Source: Streptosporangium saharense
GTDB lineage: Bacteria > Actinomycetota > Actinomycetes > Streptosporangiales > Streptosporangiaceae
Direction: 5' to 3'
DNA: 64,000 bases
NCBI RefSeq assembly: GCF_014203715.1
Contig: NZ_JACHJP010000002.1
Location: forward strand, 62,001 to 126,000
Part shown: positions 1 to 8,015 of the stretch, piece after piece
How the letters are laid out: the number at the start of each line of letters is the position of its first letter
Position numbering within the stretch: position 1 is the stretch's first letter
Translations under genes and position numbers: made by a program
The notes under the pieces: generated by a model
Databases searched by the model: none
What the model was told of the DNA's origin: nothing
The model's input: the letters and a program-made list of their open reading frames with translations, nothing else

Positions 1-1841
1 TCGTACGCGGGTTCGAGGATGAAGGACGGCATGGCCTCGGCGGAGTCGTCGTACAGGGCATCGGGCCTCGTCCGCTCGTTGTCGGTGGGGGAGTCGTACA
101 GGTGGATCCGGCCCCCGGCGAAGGGAACCCGCTCGTCGCCCTCGCGGGCGGTCGCCCCGTCCGGGCCGTCGTCGCTGTTCCAGGTGATGAAGAAGGCACG
201 CAGCGGGGTGTCGTCGTCGAGGTAGCGGCCAGGCCGGTGGAAGCCGCCAAACATGACCCGCCGAAGCCTCGGCTCCGGATCGGGCTCCTCGCCACGGGTG
301 AGGACACGCACCCGGACGGAGTGGTTCGCGTCGTCCCAGAACTTCTCCGGCCCGATCGGCGGCAGTTCCGGCACGCTCCCGGGAGTGACGAACTCGGCGG
401 ACAGCGCGGACTGCCAATCACCGGGGTCGAGGCGCGCTTCCCTGGACCGCCAGTGACCCACGTCCTGCTCGACATGGGGCTTGAGCGTGCGGCGCAGCTC
501 TGCCGGGTCACCCGTGGCCCCGGTGACGAAGGCCGCGAGCCAGCGTTCATTGCCGATCCAGCCCTCGTAGTAGTTGAAGGAGATCGACGGCTCGGGAAAC
601 CGCCGCGCCTCCTGCGGCTCGGGCAGCGGCGGGAACTCCTTCCGCTCCAGCGGTTCCCCGGCCGGGACCTCCCCGCCGAACCGCTTGGCCAGCTTCGCGC
701 CCAGGTCGGCGGGGAGGTGGTGGACGCCGTCGAGGATCGCCCCGGTGTGGTCGGCGAACAGGTCGGCGTGCTTCAGGGTCAGCTCGACCGCGCGGTTGTG
801 CACGCCGAATGATTTGTGCGCGTACGCCGTGGTCAGCGCGGTCACGAAGTCGGCGGCCGCCTCGGGTGTCGCCCGGATCGCCTGGTCGAGCCAGCGCAGG
901 CCCGTGGCGGCGAGCTTGGCCTCGTCCCGGAAGGTGAGCGCGTCGACCGCCTCGACCAGGTCGGCGTGGTCGAGCGGCATCGCCCCATGCACCTGCTCGG
1001 CGGCCAGTTCGGCGACCGTTCCGGGAGCCGTCGGCAACAACCGCAGGTAGTCGCGCAGGCGGGAGGCGGACTCCACCGGCGTGGGGTCGAGGAGCGTGTG
1101 CAGCCGGACGAAGAACCGCAGGTCCTGGGCGTCGCCGCCGCGCAGGAAACGGCTCACGCAACCGTCGAGCGCCTGCTCCCTGGGCAACCCGCGTGCGGCG
1201 GCCAGCCAGCGGGTTGGCCGGGGCTCCAGCCGTTCGTCACGGAGCGCGCGGCCCGCGCCGTCGGCGTCGAAGACACGGGGCAGCAGCGCGGCGGTCAGCG
1301 GGTCGCCGGTCACGCTCGGCGCGGTCAGCCAGGCGGCCACCAGTGGGTCGTGGTCGGGTGGCACCGTACCCGACTCACGCAGCAGCGCCACGGCCAGCGG
1401 CGCGATGCGGTCGGCGGGACGACGTATCCGCTGGACCAGCCGGACCGCGACGTCACGACGCCACTCCCGGGGGCGGGTGGCCGCCACCCGGCACACCTGG
1501 GCGACGTCAAGGGTCTCGGCCCAGCGGCGGTTGACGTCACGGCTGGTCATCCACGTCACCGCCGCCGCCGGGCCGGTGATGACGCCGACACCGGTCAGCA
1601 GCAGCGCACCGGCCAGCCTGTCGAGCAGGTCGCCGACCTCCCAGAAGACCGTCTCCTCGAAGTCGTCGGGGTGATCGGCGCGCACCTGCTCGGTGAGGGC
1701 ACGACGCAGCTCCTTGACGAGGCCGGGTAACCGCCCGCCCAGTTCGGCGCGCTCCTCCTCGGTGAGCGTGACCAGCCGGTCGGCCAGGTGGGTGACCCGG
1801 TTACGGATGACCAGATCGCGGATCTCCGCCCAGAGGGTCAT
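1..1841 (-). CDS. DUF6493-type protein, C-terminus beyond the window
   Basis: The reverse strand is open from an ATG at 1841 to the window edge, giving at least 613 residues starting MTLWAEIRDLVIRNRV. The protein is rich in Leu, Ala and Arg helices typical of HEAT-like repeats, with no recognisable catalytic motif. A GGAGG lies eight bases before the ATG, and the start overlaps the stop of the upstream SWIM gene by four bases (ATGA), so the two are translationally coupled. In actinomycetes a DUF6493 protein commonly accompanies a SWIM zinc-finger protein and a MoxR ATPase/VWA pair. That context is established, but the function is unknown. The remaining partners would lie left of the window. 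The family name is from remembered similarity, not a search. Confidence 0.75.
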   Translation of the reverse strand, partial: MTLWAEIRDLVIRNRVTHLADRLVTLTEEERAELGGRLPGLVKELRRALTEQVRADHPDDFEETVFWEVGDLLDRLAGALLLTGVGVITGPAAAVTWMTSRDVNRRWAETLDVAQVCRVAATRPREWRRDVAVRLVQRIRRPADRIAPLAVALLRESGTVPPDHDPLVAAWLTAPSVTGDPLTAALLPRVFDADGAGRALRDERLEPRPTRWLAAARGLPREQALDGCVSRFLRGGDAQDLRFFVRLHTLLDPTPVESASRLRDYLRLLPTAPGTVAELAAEQVHGAMPLDHADLVEAVDALTFRDEAKLAATGLRWLDQAIRATPEAAADFVTALTTAYAHKSFGVHNRAVELTLKHADLFADHTGAILDGVHHLPADLGAKLAKRFGGEVPAGEPLERKEFPPLPEPQEARRFPEPSISFNYYEGWIGNERWLAAFVTGATGDPAELRRTLKPHVEQDVGHWRSREARLDPGDWQSALSAEFVTPGSVPELPPIGPEKFWDDANHSVRVRVLTRGEEPDPEPRLRRVMFGGFHRPGRYLDDDTPLRAFFITWNSDDGPDGATAREGDERVPFAGGRIHLYDSPTDNERTRPDALYDDSAEAMPSFILEPAY

Positions 1842-3166
1842 CGGGAGACCTCCACTGCGGCACGGGCGACGATCCGGGCGGCCAGCACGTGTTTGCACGG
1901 CCCACGGGAGCCGCGATGGTCCCACCACCACTCGCAGGTGCAGGACCCGTCGGTCAGCGAGACCCGGCGCGCGCCACCCGAGGTCAGGACGGTGGCCAGC
2001 TCACCTTCGAGATGTACGGCTCCCGCCTCGGCGAGCTTGCGCGCCTTGGCCAGCCGTGGGTTGAGCAGGATCACGTTGTCCTTGTCGTAGGGCAGCTCAC
2101 GGTGGAAGTGGGCGGCCTCCGACAGGTCGTAGCCGACCCGCCCGGCGACGCCGAGCTGCGTCAGCGCGGCCCGCACCCGGTCGGCGGGCATGCCCGCGCG
2201 GTCGGCCAGCAGGCCGATCTCGATCTCGGGCTCGAAGTTGAGCAGCATGCCCACCACGTCGGCGTCGTTCTCGACCTCGTCGGTGGCCAGGTCGTCGAGC
2301 ACCGCTCCCTCACCGGAGAAGCCGCGCCAGCGCTCGGGGGAGAGGGTGAGCGTGTAGCGCATACCGGGGAGTTCCAGCTCCCAGGCGCTGGAGGCGGCGT
2401 CGGCCGGGCCGTACATCCGGAGGGACTTCGCGAAGCGCAGCAGCGGCAGGAGGGTGCCGAGCCGGTTGGGGGCGGCCAGCCGTACCGAGCCGGGAACCTG
2501 GCGGTCGAAGACCTTCAGGTCCCTGCCCGCCTGCGCCACCCACACCATTCCCTTCCTGGGCAGTCCGCGCAGGAACCGCACCGCCGCCATACCGGCCAGC
2601 TCACCGCGCTGGTCCATGCCGGAGGCGATGACCTGCACCTCGGCGAAGCCGCGCAACCAGCGCTCGGGCAGCGGCACCTTCTTCTCCACGACCGCGCCGT
2701 CCATCGTGGTCACGACCAGCTCGTCGAGCCCGACCCCCAGGTGCAGTGGGTCACGCGTGCCGATGCGCGCCAGCGCCTCCCGGAGCGGCGCGTTCACGTC
2801 GACGTTGGTGGTGCCCCGGTCGAACACCTCGCCGTCGAGCGCGCCGTTCAGCAGGTCAAGCCGGGCGTACACCCCGCCACAGGCCGAGAACGACTCGAAC
2901 CGCAACCGGTCCCCGTTGCACGTCACCACCGGGTCGCGCACCCAGCCGGGCCGCGCCTGCGGCTGGTGGTAGCGGGCCAGCGCCACGTCGGCGACGCCGA
3001 GCAGGGCCGCGGCGGCGGGGGCGGCCTGGGTCACCACGCCGCTGAAGAACCGGGGCGCCACGGCTGGACCGGACAGGGCCCGGCCGCCGGAGGTCGCCAG
3101 TCCGAGGCGACCGTCGACGAGGGAGGAGGGCGCGGCGTACGTGTACGCCTGCGTCGCTGAAGTCAT
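1838..3166 (-). CDS. SWIM zinc-finger family protein
   Basis: This 442-residue protein carries a C-terminal SWIM zinc finger: Cys409-x-Cys411, then Cys424-x-His426, inside GSCTCEWWW...GPCKHVLAA. SWIM domains bind zinc and are thought to mediate DNA or protein contacts. The upstream 400 residues are the usual uncharacterised part of the actinobacterial family. The ATG at 3166 has no Shine-Dalgarno, but a TAGTGT -10 box sits seven bases upstream (3174-3179, reverse strand), so the message is probably leaderless. It is the first gene of an operon with the DUF6493 gene. The biochemical role is unknown. Confidence 0.85.
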   Translation of the reverse strand: MTSATQAYTYAAPSSLVDGRLGLATSGGRALSGPAVAPRFFSGVVTQAAPAAAALLGVADVALARYHQPQARPGWVRDPVVTCNGDRLRFESFSACGGVYARLDLLNGALDGEVFDRGTTNVDVNAPLREALARIGTRDPLHLGVGLDELVVTTMDGAVVEKKVPLPERWLRGFAEVQVIASGMDQRGELAGMAAVRFLRGLPRKGMVWVAQAGRDLKVFDRQVPGSVRLAAPNRLGTLLPLLRFAKSLRMYGPADAASSAWELELPGMRYTLTLSPERWRGFSGEGAVLDDLATDEVENDADVVGMLLNFEPEIEIGLLADRAGMPADRVRAALTQLGVAGRVGYDLSEAAHFHRELPYDKDNVILLNPRLAKARKLAEAGAVHLEGELATVLTSGGARRVSLTDGSCTCEWWWDHRGSRGPCKHVLAARIVARAAVEVSR

Positions 3167-3334
3167 GGCCGGGACACTAGATCACCCCACCGACAACCCA
3201 GCGCCGACAGAACGCGCACGCCACCGGAACTCGTCCGATGACCGTTATGGAGACTTCCTGACATCCGGCTGTGCCGCTCGCCGTACGACGACCACTTCAC
3301 GCGGAACTTCCGGCACGGGCGGCGAGCCCCCTGA

Positions 3335-4072
3335 TCAGCGTGGGGTGAGGACGCAGAACTCGTTGCCCTCCGGGTCGGCGAGGACCGTCCACGGGGCGTC
3401 GCCCTGGCCGAGGTCGATATCGGTGGCGCCGAGGGTTCGCAGCCGGTCCGCCTCCGCCGCCTGGTCGTCACCGGCGTACGGCCGGAGGTCGAGATGGACG
3501 CGGTTCTTCACGGTCTTCACACCGGGGGTGCGGAGGAACTCGAGATACGGGCCGACCCCCTTGGCGGAGCGCAGCACCGCGTGGTCGTCGGTGACCTCGT
3601 GCGAGGTCCAGTCCATCGCCTCGCCCCAGAACCGCGCCATGACCCGCGGATTCACGCAGTCGACCACCACCGCGGCGATCGGCCCGGTGTCCCGGTAGAC
3701 GGGCCGAGGCTCCAGCACGCAGAACTCGTTACCTTCCGGGTCGGCGAGAACCGTCCAGGGAACGTCGCCCTGGCCCACGTCGACGGGCGTCGCGCCAAGC
3801 TCCTGGAGCCGCGCGACCAGGTCCGCCTGGTGGGCCGCGGAGGTGGTGGCGAGGTCGATGTGCACGCGGTTCTTCACAGTCTTGGGCTCCGGAACGGCGA
3901 CGACGTCGATGTAGAGGACGGTGGGGTCGGGATAGGTGAGGCCCACGGGCACGACATTGGTCACGCCGGGCCCCTCGCTTTCCACACTCCAACCGAGTGC
4001 CTCCGCCCAGAACCCACCGACCACGGAGTCATCCCGGGCGTCCATCGCAATCTGCACAAGCCGTATCGCCAT
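3335..4072 (-). CDS. Two-domain VOC (glyoxalase-like) protein
   Basis: The 245-residue product is two tandem copies of about 120 residues. Each ends in the same block (GQGD.PWTVLADPEGNEFCVL), a glyoxalase/bleomycin-resistance (VOC) fold signature. The repeats share NRVHLDL/NRVHIDLA strands and the Glu of the EFCVL strand that usually contributes metal or substrate binding. Two modules make one paired-barrel domain, so the gene is a complete single-chain VOC protein. The ATG at 4072 (MAIRLVQIAM) is preferred over the in-frame start at 4168 because it begins the fold and has an AGGA-containing leader. Substrate is not predictable; relatives include antibiotic-binding and dioxygenase-like proteins. 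Confidence 0.85.
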   Translation of the reverse strand: MAIRLVQIAMDARDDSVVGGFWAEALGWSVESEGPGVTNVVPVGLTYPDPTVLYIDVVAVPEPKTVKNRVHIDLATTSAAHQADLVARLQELGATPVDVGQGDVPWTVLADPEGNEFCVLEPRPVYRDTGPIAAVVVDCVNPRVMARFWGEAMDWTSHEVTDDHAVLRSAKGVGPYLEFLRTPGVKTVKNRVHLDLRPYAGDDQAAEADRLRTLGATDIDLGQGDAPWTVLADPEGNEFCVLTPR

Positions 4073-4385
4073 GCCGCCGATCCTACGTTCGCGCGGACGA
4101 GGGACCGCCGGTCTCGCTTTTCCTTGGTTACGGCCCCGCGGAAACAAACAGGCCGCGGAAACGGACAAACCATTTCCCGGGATGCGGATATTTCGCCATT
4201 TTTGCCAATAAAGTGCTTATATTTCTCATTGTTCACTTAACAATAAGCAAGGGTGATCTAAGGATATAAACTGGCGCTGTTCCTGGTCTGAGGGTCTTCG
4301 CCGTGTACGGCGGGCCCGAAAGCCCCGGTCGCCTGCACGACGCGCGCGTACATCCGAGCTCACGGACGGCGAGAGGCAGGTGGGA
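4073..4385. other. AT-rich intergenic region before the P450 gene
   Basis: This 313-base gap separates the divergent VOC and P450 genes. Bases about 4180-4275 are strikingly AT-rich compared with the rest of the window and contain a 6-bp inverted repeat (4228-4244) and a GATATAAAC stretch near 4263. It probably holds the promoter and a regulator site for the P450-precursor unit. I see no convincing open frame in it. Confidence 0.6.
4228..4244. promoter_or_regulatory. Inverted repeat, candidate operator of the P450 locus
   Basis: ATTGTT (4228-4233) and AACAAT (4239-4244) form a perfect inverted repeat around CACTT, in the AT-rich part of the promoter region. No regulator gene is adjacent, so the binding protein is unknown. 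Short palindromes occur by chance in AT-rich DNA, hence the moderate confidence. Confidence 0.35.
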
Positions 4386-5564
4386 ATGGCCACGGGTGTC
4401 GAGCCGTACCGGATCACCACGGGTGGGGCGGCGCGATGGTATCGCCGGGATCCGCTGGGGTTCGTCGAGTGGGCGGCCCGCGAGCGGGGTCCGGTGTTCC
4501 GGCTCCCCGACGACGGGTCGCTGTGCGTGGCCGACCCGGTGGAGGCCCAGCGGGTGCTGCACGACGCCGAGGGCAACTACGATGAGGTGTCCGACTTCTT
4601 CCATGTTCGCGGTGGCCTGCTGGGGCCGAGGGCGACGCAGGTCGCGATCGGTAGGGCGGCGCGTACGACGTTGCGCGCCCACCTGGCCGCACGTCGCGAG
4701 CGGCTGCCCGCCATCGTTGCGAAGCTGGGAGAGGTCAGTGAGTGGCCTTCGGCCGGGCGCGCCGCCGCCTACCGCTTCCTCGCCGAGGCGCTGCTGCGCC
4801 CGGACACCCCGCCGGCGCTGCGGGAGCTGATGACGCTGGTGGTACGGCGCGGCGTCCTGATCCGTTCCGGTGGCCCGCTGGCCCGCACGGGGCAACGGGC
4901 GCTGTGGGCGCGCGTGGTCCGGGCGGTCGCCGGTGAGGTGCGCGCCCGGCGAGCCGACCCACGGCCCGGCCAACCCGGCGACCTGCTGGACGCCGTCCTC
5001 GGCGCAACCCCGCCCGATACGCCCGCCGCGCAGGTCGCCCAGGTGTACCTGCTGCTGTTCCGTACCTCGGTGGCGCCGGTCGGCCACGTCGTCGCCTGGG
5101 CGCTGCTCGCCGCCACGGCCGACGGCGTCGATCTCACGACGGTGCCCGCGGAGTCGGCCGTACGGGAGTCGCTGCGGCTGTGGCCGGTGGCGTGGCTGAT
5201 GGGCCGTCCGGTGCTGCGCGCCCATCAGATCGGTGACGTACGGCTGGAGCCGGGGGAGAGCGTGTCGGTCTGCGCCTACCTGCTGCACCGTGAGGAGCGG
5301 CACTGGCCGCGAGCCACCCGGTTCCGGCCAGATCGGTGGGACAGCCCCGGCCCCCGCGGCCCCTACCTGCCCTTCGGCGGCGGTCCGTTTGCCTGCGCCG
5401 GTGCCTCCGTCGCCCAGAGCCTGGCCACCGACCTGCTCGCCGCCGTGACCGACGGCGCCCGGCTGGAGGTGGACGGTGGCCAGGGACGCCCACATGTCGC
5501 GGGCATCATCACCCCTCCCGCCTTCCGGCTGCGCCGTACCCCCACGAGCCAGAAGAGGAGGTGA
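4386..5564 (+). CDS. Cytochrome P450, probable RiPP-modifying enzyme
   Basis: A 392-residue cytosolic cytochrome P450. The heme-binding loop FGGGPFACAG places the thiolate ligand at Cys337. The K-helix ExxR motif is Glu261-x-x-Arg264 in RESLRLWP, and an FRPDRW segment follows. The I-helix region reads LLFRTSVAPVGHVVAW (about residues 223-238) and lacks the usual AGxDT oxygen-activation motif. This divergence is seen in some P450s with unusual substrates. The ATG at 4386 has AGGCAGG five bases upstream; an in-frame GTG at 4380 overlaps that site. The stop is five bases before a 21-codon gene ending AWRIW, and no ferredoxin gene is present. This layout matches atropopeptide (tryptorubin-like) loci, where one P450 cross-links aromatic residues of a tiny precursor. 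Substrate assignment is inferred. Confidence 0.9.
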   Translation: MATGVEPYRITTGGAARWYRRDPLGFVEWAARERGPVFRLPDDGSLCVADPVEAQRVLHDAEGNYDEVSDFFHVRGGLLGPRATQVAIGRAARTTLRAHLAARRERLPAIVAKLGEVSEWPSAGRAAAYRFLAEALLRPDTPPALRELMTLVVRRGVLIRSGGPLARTGQRALWARVVRAVAGEVRARRADPRPGQPGDLLDAVLGATPPDTPAAQVAQVYLLLFRTSVAPVGHVVAWALLAATADGVDLTTVPAESAVRESLRLWPVAWLMGRPVLRAHQIGDVRLEPGESVSVCAYLLHREERHWPRATRFRPDRWDSPGPRGPYLPFGGGPFACAGASVAQSLATDLLAAVTDGARLEVDGGQGRPHVAGIITPPAFRLRRTPTSQKRR

Positions 5565-5569
5565 ACTCC

Positions 5570-5635
5570 ATGAGGAAGCTGATGCGCCGGGTTACCGGCC
5601 GCCGGGTCAACCGGCAGGCGTGGCGAATCTGGTAG
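5570..5635 (+). CDS. Short basic precursor peptide ending AWRIW (atropopeptide-like)
   Basis: A 21-codon gene that begins MRKLMRRVTG and ends QAWRIW before a TAG. AGGAGG (5556-5561) overlaps the end of the P450 gene and lies eight bases before the ATG, an ideal ribosome site, so translation is very likely. The first 16 residues are strongly basic (Lys/Arg) and would be the leader. The last five, AWRIW, parallel the tryptorubin A core AWYIWY (A-W-x-I-W), whose aromatic side chains are joined by a P450. Here the central Tyr is Arg and the final Tyr is absent, so only the two Trp could be joined to each other or to the backbone. A strong hairpin follows. Maturation would also need an unlinked protease. 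The core assignment is an inference from one motif. Confidence 0.8.
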   Translation: MRKLMRRVTGRRVNRQAWRIW

Positions 5636-5643
5636 GTTCTTCC

Positions 5644-5702
<59 letters not shown>

Positions 5703-5797
5703 GCCCCCGACGGTATGGCAGACGGCTGAACAGGCCGGGCCGCGCGTCGCCGCCGTGTGGACCCCTGAGACGATGCGGCCATGGTGAGGCGGTCGCG

Positions 5798-6652
5798 TTG
5801 AGTCCATCGTCAGAGGCGGGTTCGCTCCCCGCCGACAGTCACGTGCACAGTGAATGGTCGTGGGACGCGCTGGCCGGGTCCATGGAGGAGACCTGCGCGC
5901 GGGCCGTCGAGATCGGGCTGCCGTCGCTGGCCTTCACCGAGCACGCCGACTTCGCGGCCTGGGTCCTCCGGGAGGGCGACGAGATTCCCGACGGGTGGCA
6001 ACACCTGCTGGACGGCCGGGTGCTGACCCCGCCCGAACTGGATCTCGACGGCTACCAGGAGTGCCTGCGGCGCTGCCGCGACCGGTTTCCCGAGCTGCGG
6101 ATCCTGTCGGGCGTCGAGCTGAGCGAGCCGCACCGGCACGACCGCCGGGCCGGTGAGCTGCTGGTTTCGGGGGAGTTCGACCGGGTGCTCGCCTCCGTGC
6201 ACTCCCTGCCGACCGAGAGCGGGGGCGTCGACACCTCCGCCCTCTACCGGGACCGACCGGCCGCGGCGGTGGTGCGCGGCTACCTGGCCGAGGCGTTGCT
6301 CATGATCGAGCGGTTCGACGACTTCGAGATCCTCGCCCACATCGACTATCCGGTCCGGTACTGGCCCGCCGACGCCGAACCCTACGATCCCACGGCGTTC
6401 GAGGACGACTACCGCGTGGTCCTGCGGGCTCTCGCGGGCGCCGGGAAGGCGTTGGAGATCAACACCAGGGTGCCCCTGCATCCGCTGGTCGTGCGCTGGT
6501 GGCGTCAGGAAGGCGGCCAGGCCATCACCTTCGCCAGCGACGCGCACGACCCCGTTTCGCTGGCCCACGGTTTCTCCGAGGCGAGGGAGATGGCCGAAGC
6601 CTACGGATTCCGGTCGGGAAAGCATCCGGCCGACCTGTGGAGACGACGCTGA
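5798..6652 (+). CDS. PHP-domain phosphatase, histidinol-phosphatase-like
   Basis: A 284-residue metal-dependent phosphoesterase of the PHP superfamily. The first metal motif is DSHVHSEWSWDA near residues 13-24, a second conserved block is FTEHADF, and the C-terminal FASDAHDP supplies the last metal ligands. This arrangement resembles HisK-type histidinol-phosphate phosphatases, but many actinobacterial PHP proteins of this size have unknown substrates, and no his gene is adjacent. The start is a TTG at 5798 with GAGGCGG upstream; no better in-frame start precedes the HxH motif. It converges directly on the DHFR-like gene with no gap. Confidence 0.85.
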   Translation: MSPSSEAGSLPADSHVHSEWSWDALAGSMEETCARAVEIGLPSLAFTEHADFAAWVLREGDEIPDGWQHLLDGRVLTPPELDLDGYQECLRRCRDRFPELRILSGVELSEPHRHDRRAGELLVSGEFDRVLASVHSLPTESGGVDTSALYRDRPAAAVVRGYLAEALLMIERFDDFEILAHIDYPVRYWPADAEPYDPTAFEDDYRVVLRALAGAGKALEINTRVPLHPLVVRWWRQEGGQAITFASDAHDPVSLAHGFSEAREMAEAYGFRSGKHPADLWRRR

Positions 6653-7219
6653 TCACCCGGGTACACGGTCGTACCGCGTCACCACCACCTGCGAATCACA
6701 GGTACGTGACTCGACCAGCCGCAGGCCGAGCCGCTCGTCGCGCGGGACGAACAGCGGACGGCCACCGCCCAGCACGACCGGGTGCACCGCGATGTGGTAC
6801 TCGTCGACCAGACCGAGGCCGGTGAGCGCGGCGGCCAGGCCGGAGCCGCCGGTGAGCAGCAGGTCCCTGCCGTCCTGCCGCTTGAGCTCGGTGACCTGCT
6901 CGGCGAGGTCGTCGCCGATGACCCGGGTGGCCCAGTCGGTCTCCTTCAGCGTCCTCGAGAAGACGATCTTCGGCGTGTTCCGCCAGCGGGGGGCGAACTT
7001 CAGGACGTGCGGGTGGTCCGACATCGACTCGGCGTTCGGCCAGAAGGCCACCATGCCCTCCCATACGCCGCGGCCGTACAGGAAGGTGTCAGAACGGTCG
7101 CTCAGCTCCTCGGAGTACGCCGACAGCTCCTCGCCCATCAAGGGCCAGTCGAACTCACCGTTCGGACCGTCGATATGGCCGTCGATCGAGGTGTGCACCC
7201 AGAAGATGATCCTGCGCAT
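6653..7219 (-). CDS. Dihydrofolate reductase / RibD-C family protein
   Basis: A 188-residue cytosolic NADPH-dependent reductase-fold protein. It begins MRRIIFWVHTSIDGHIDGPNG, contains FLYGRGVWEGM (the Y-G-R-x-T/V-x-E motif of the RibD C-terminal family), and has the C-terminal LLTGGSGLAAALTGLGLVDEYHI block with its Gly-rich NADPH loop. Such stand-alone proteins are common in actinomycetes. They are not the essential folate enzyme, and the substrate is unknown. AAGGA lies upstream of the ATG at 7219. Its stop abuts the PHP stop. Confidence 0.85.
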   Translation of the reverse strand: MRRIIFWVHTSIDGHIDGPNGEFDWPLMGEELSAYSEELSDRSDTFLYGRGVWEGMVAFWPNAESMSDHPHVLKFAPRWRNTPKIVFSRTLKETDWATRVIGDDLAEQVTELKRQDGRDLLLTGGSGLAAALTGLGLVDEYHIAVHPVVLGGGRPLFVPRDERLGLRLVESRTCDSQVVVTRYDRVPG

Positions 7220-7422
7220 TTCCGGTTCCTGTCCTTCTCGCTTTCACACGGATCGTTCATGGGCCAGCATGCCGGACGGTGGAGTCCGCCTCTGCTGACG
7301 GACGACCCGAACCTGACAACTTCGGACGCCTCCCATGGCGACTTTGGTTGCTTACGCGAGGTTCCTGAGCAGGCTACGATCGCCGGTCGCGGTTACGGCC
7401 AAGCAGGACCGAAGGGAGACCG

Positions 7423-7857
7423 ATGACGGACAAGGTCGTCAGGGAGAAGGTGCTGTGTTACGTCGTCCGTGACGGGCGACTGCTGGTCTTCCGGCACACC
7501 GACCACGGCGACGAGGAGGTCGGAATCCAGGTCCCCGCGGGAAGCGTCAAACCGGGGGAGAGGCCGGAGGAGGCCGCCCTTCGCGAGGCCCGCGAGGAGA
7601 CGGGGTTCACCCGGTTCGGGATCGTCAGGAAGCTGGGCGAGGTCACCTACGACATCAGCCCCTACCGGTTCGAGATCCAGCACCGCCACGTCTTCCACCT
7701 GGAGCTCACCGAGCCCACCCCGGAGCGATGGGCCAGCCAGGAGCTCCATGACGGCGAACAGGAACCCACCAATTTCGAGTGTTTCTGGATCCCGCTGGAA
7801 ACCGCCCACGTCCTCCAGTCCGGCCAGGGCGCCCTGCTCGGGGCGCTCTTCGACTGA
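7423..7857 (+). CDS. NUDIX hydrolase
   Basis: A 144-residue NUDIX hydrolase that would cleave a nucleoside diphosphate linked to another moiety. The Nudix box (Gx5Ex7REUxEExGU) is visible: GSVKPGERPEEAALREAREETGF near residues 39-61, with the REAREE metal-binding glutamates intact. AAGGGAG eight bases before the ATG fixes the start. It is monocistronic, between the divergent DHFR-like gene and the DUF4184 gene. The substrate cannot be told from sequence. Confidence 0.9.
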   Translation: MTDKVVREKVLCYVVRDGRLLVFRHTDHGDEEVGIQVPAGSVKPGERPEEAALREAREETGFTRFGIVRKLGEVTYDISPYRFEIQHRHVFHLELTEPTPERWASQELHDGEQEPTNFECFWIPLETAHVLQSGQGALLGALFD

Positions 7858-8015
7858 CCGCACGACCACCGCCCGGTTCGTGTGGGGGAGATCGGCGTTC
7901 GCGCCGGGTGGGTCAAACCGCGGAAGAGCCGCTTGCCCCGGTCCGTCACGCCGTACACCCACCGGCCAATTGCCGTGGACCGACCTGACCCGCGTTGCCG
8001 GTATTGTGCACTTTT

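Noticed and set aside
4233-5495. 420-residue reverse frame over the P450
   Set aside because: Composition is Gln/Arg/Gly-rich without domains; the P450 on the other strand has a heme loop and ExxR.
5570-5635. Biarylitide-type precursor
   Set aside because: Biarylitide precursors are about five residues with a Tyr/His or Tyr/Trp core; the AWxIW ending and 16-residue leader fit tryptorubin-type better.
5561-5635. GTG start nine bases earlier for the precursor
   Set aside because: The GTG overlaps the AGGAGG itself, so the ATG at 5570 is the only start with proper spacing.
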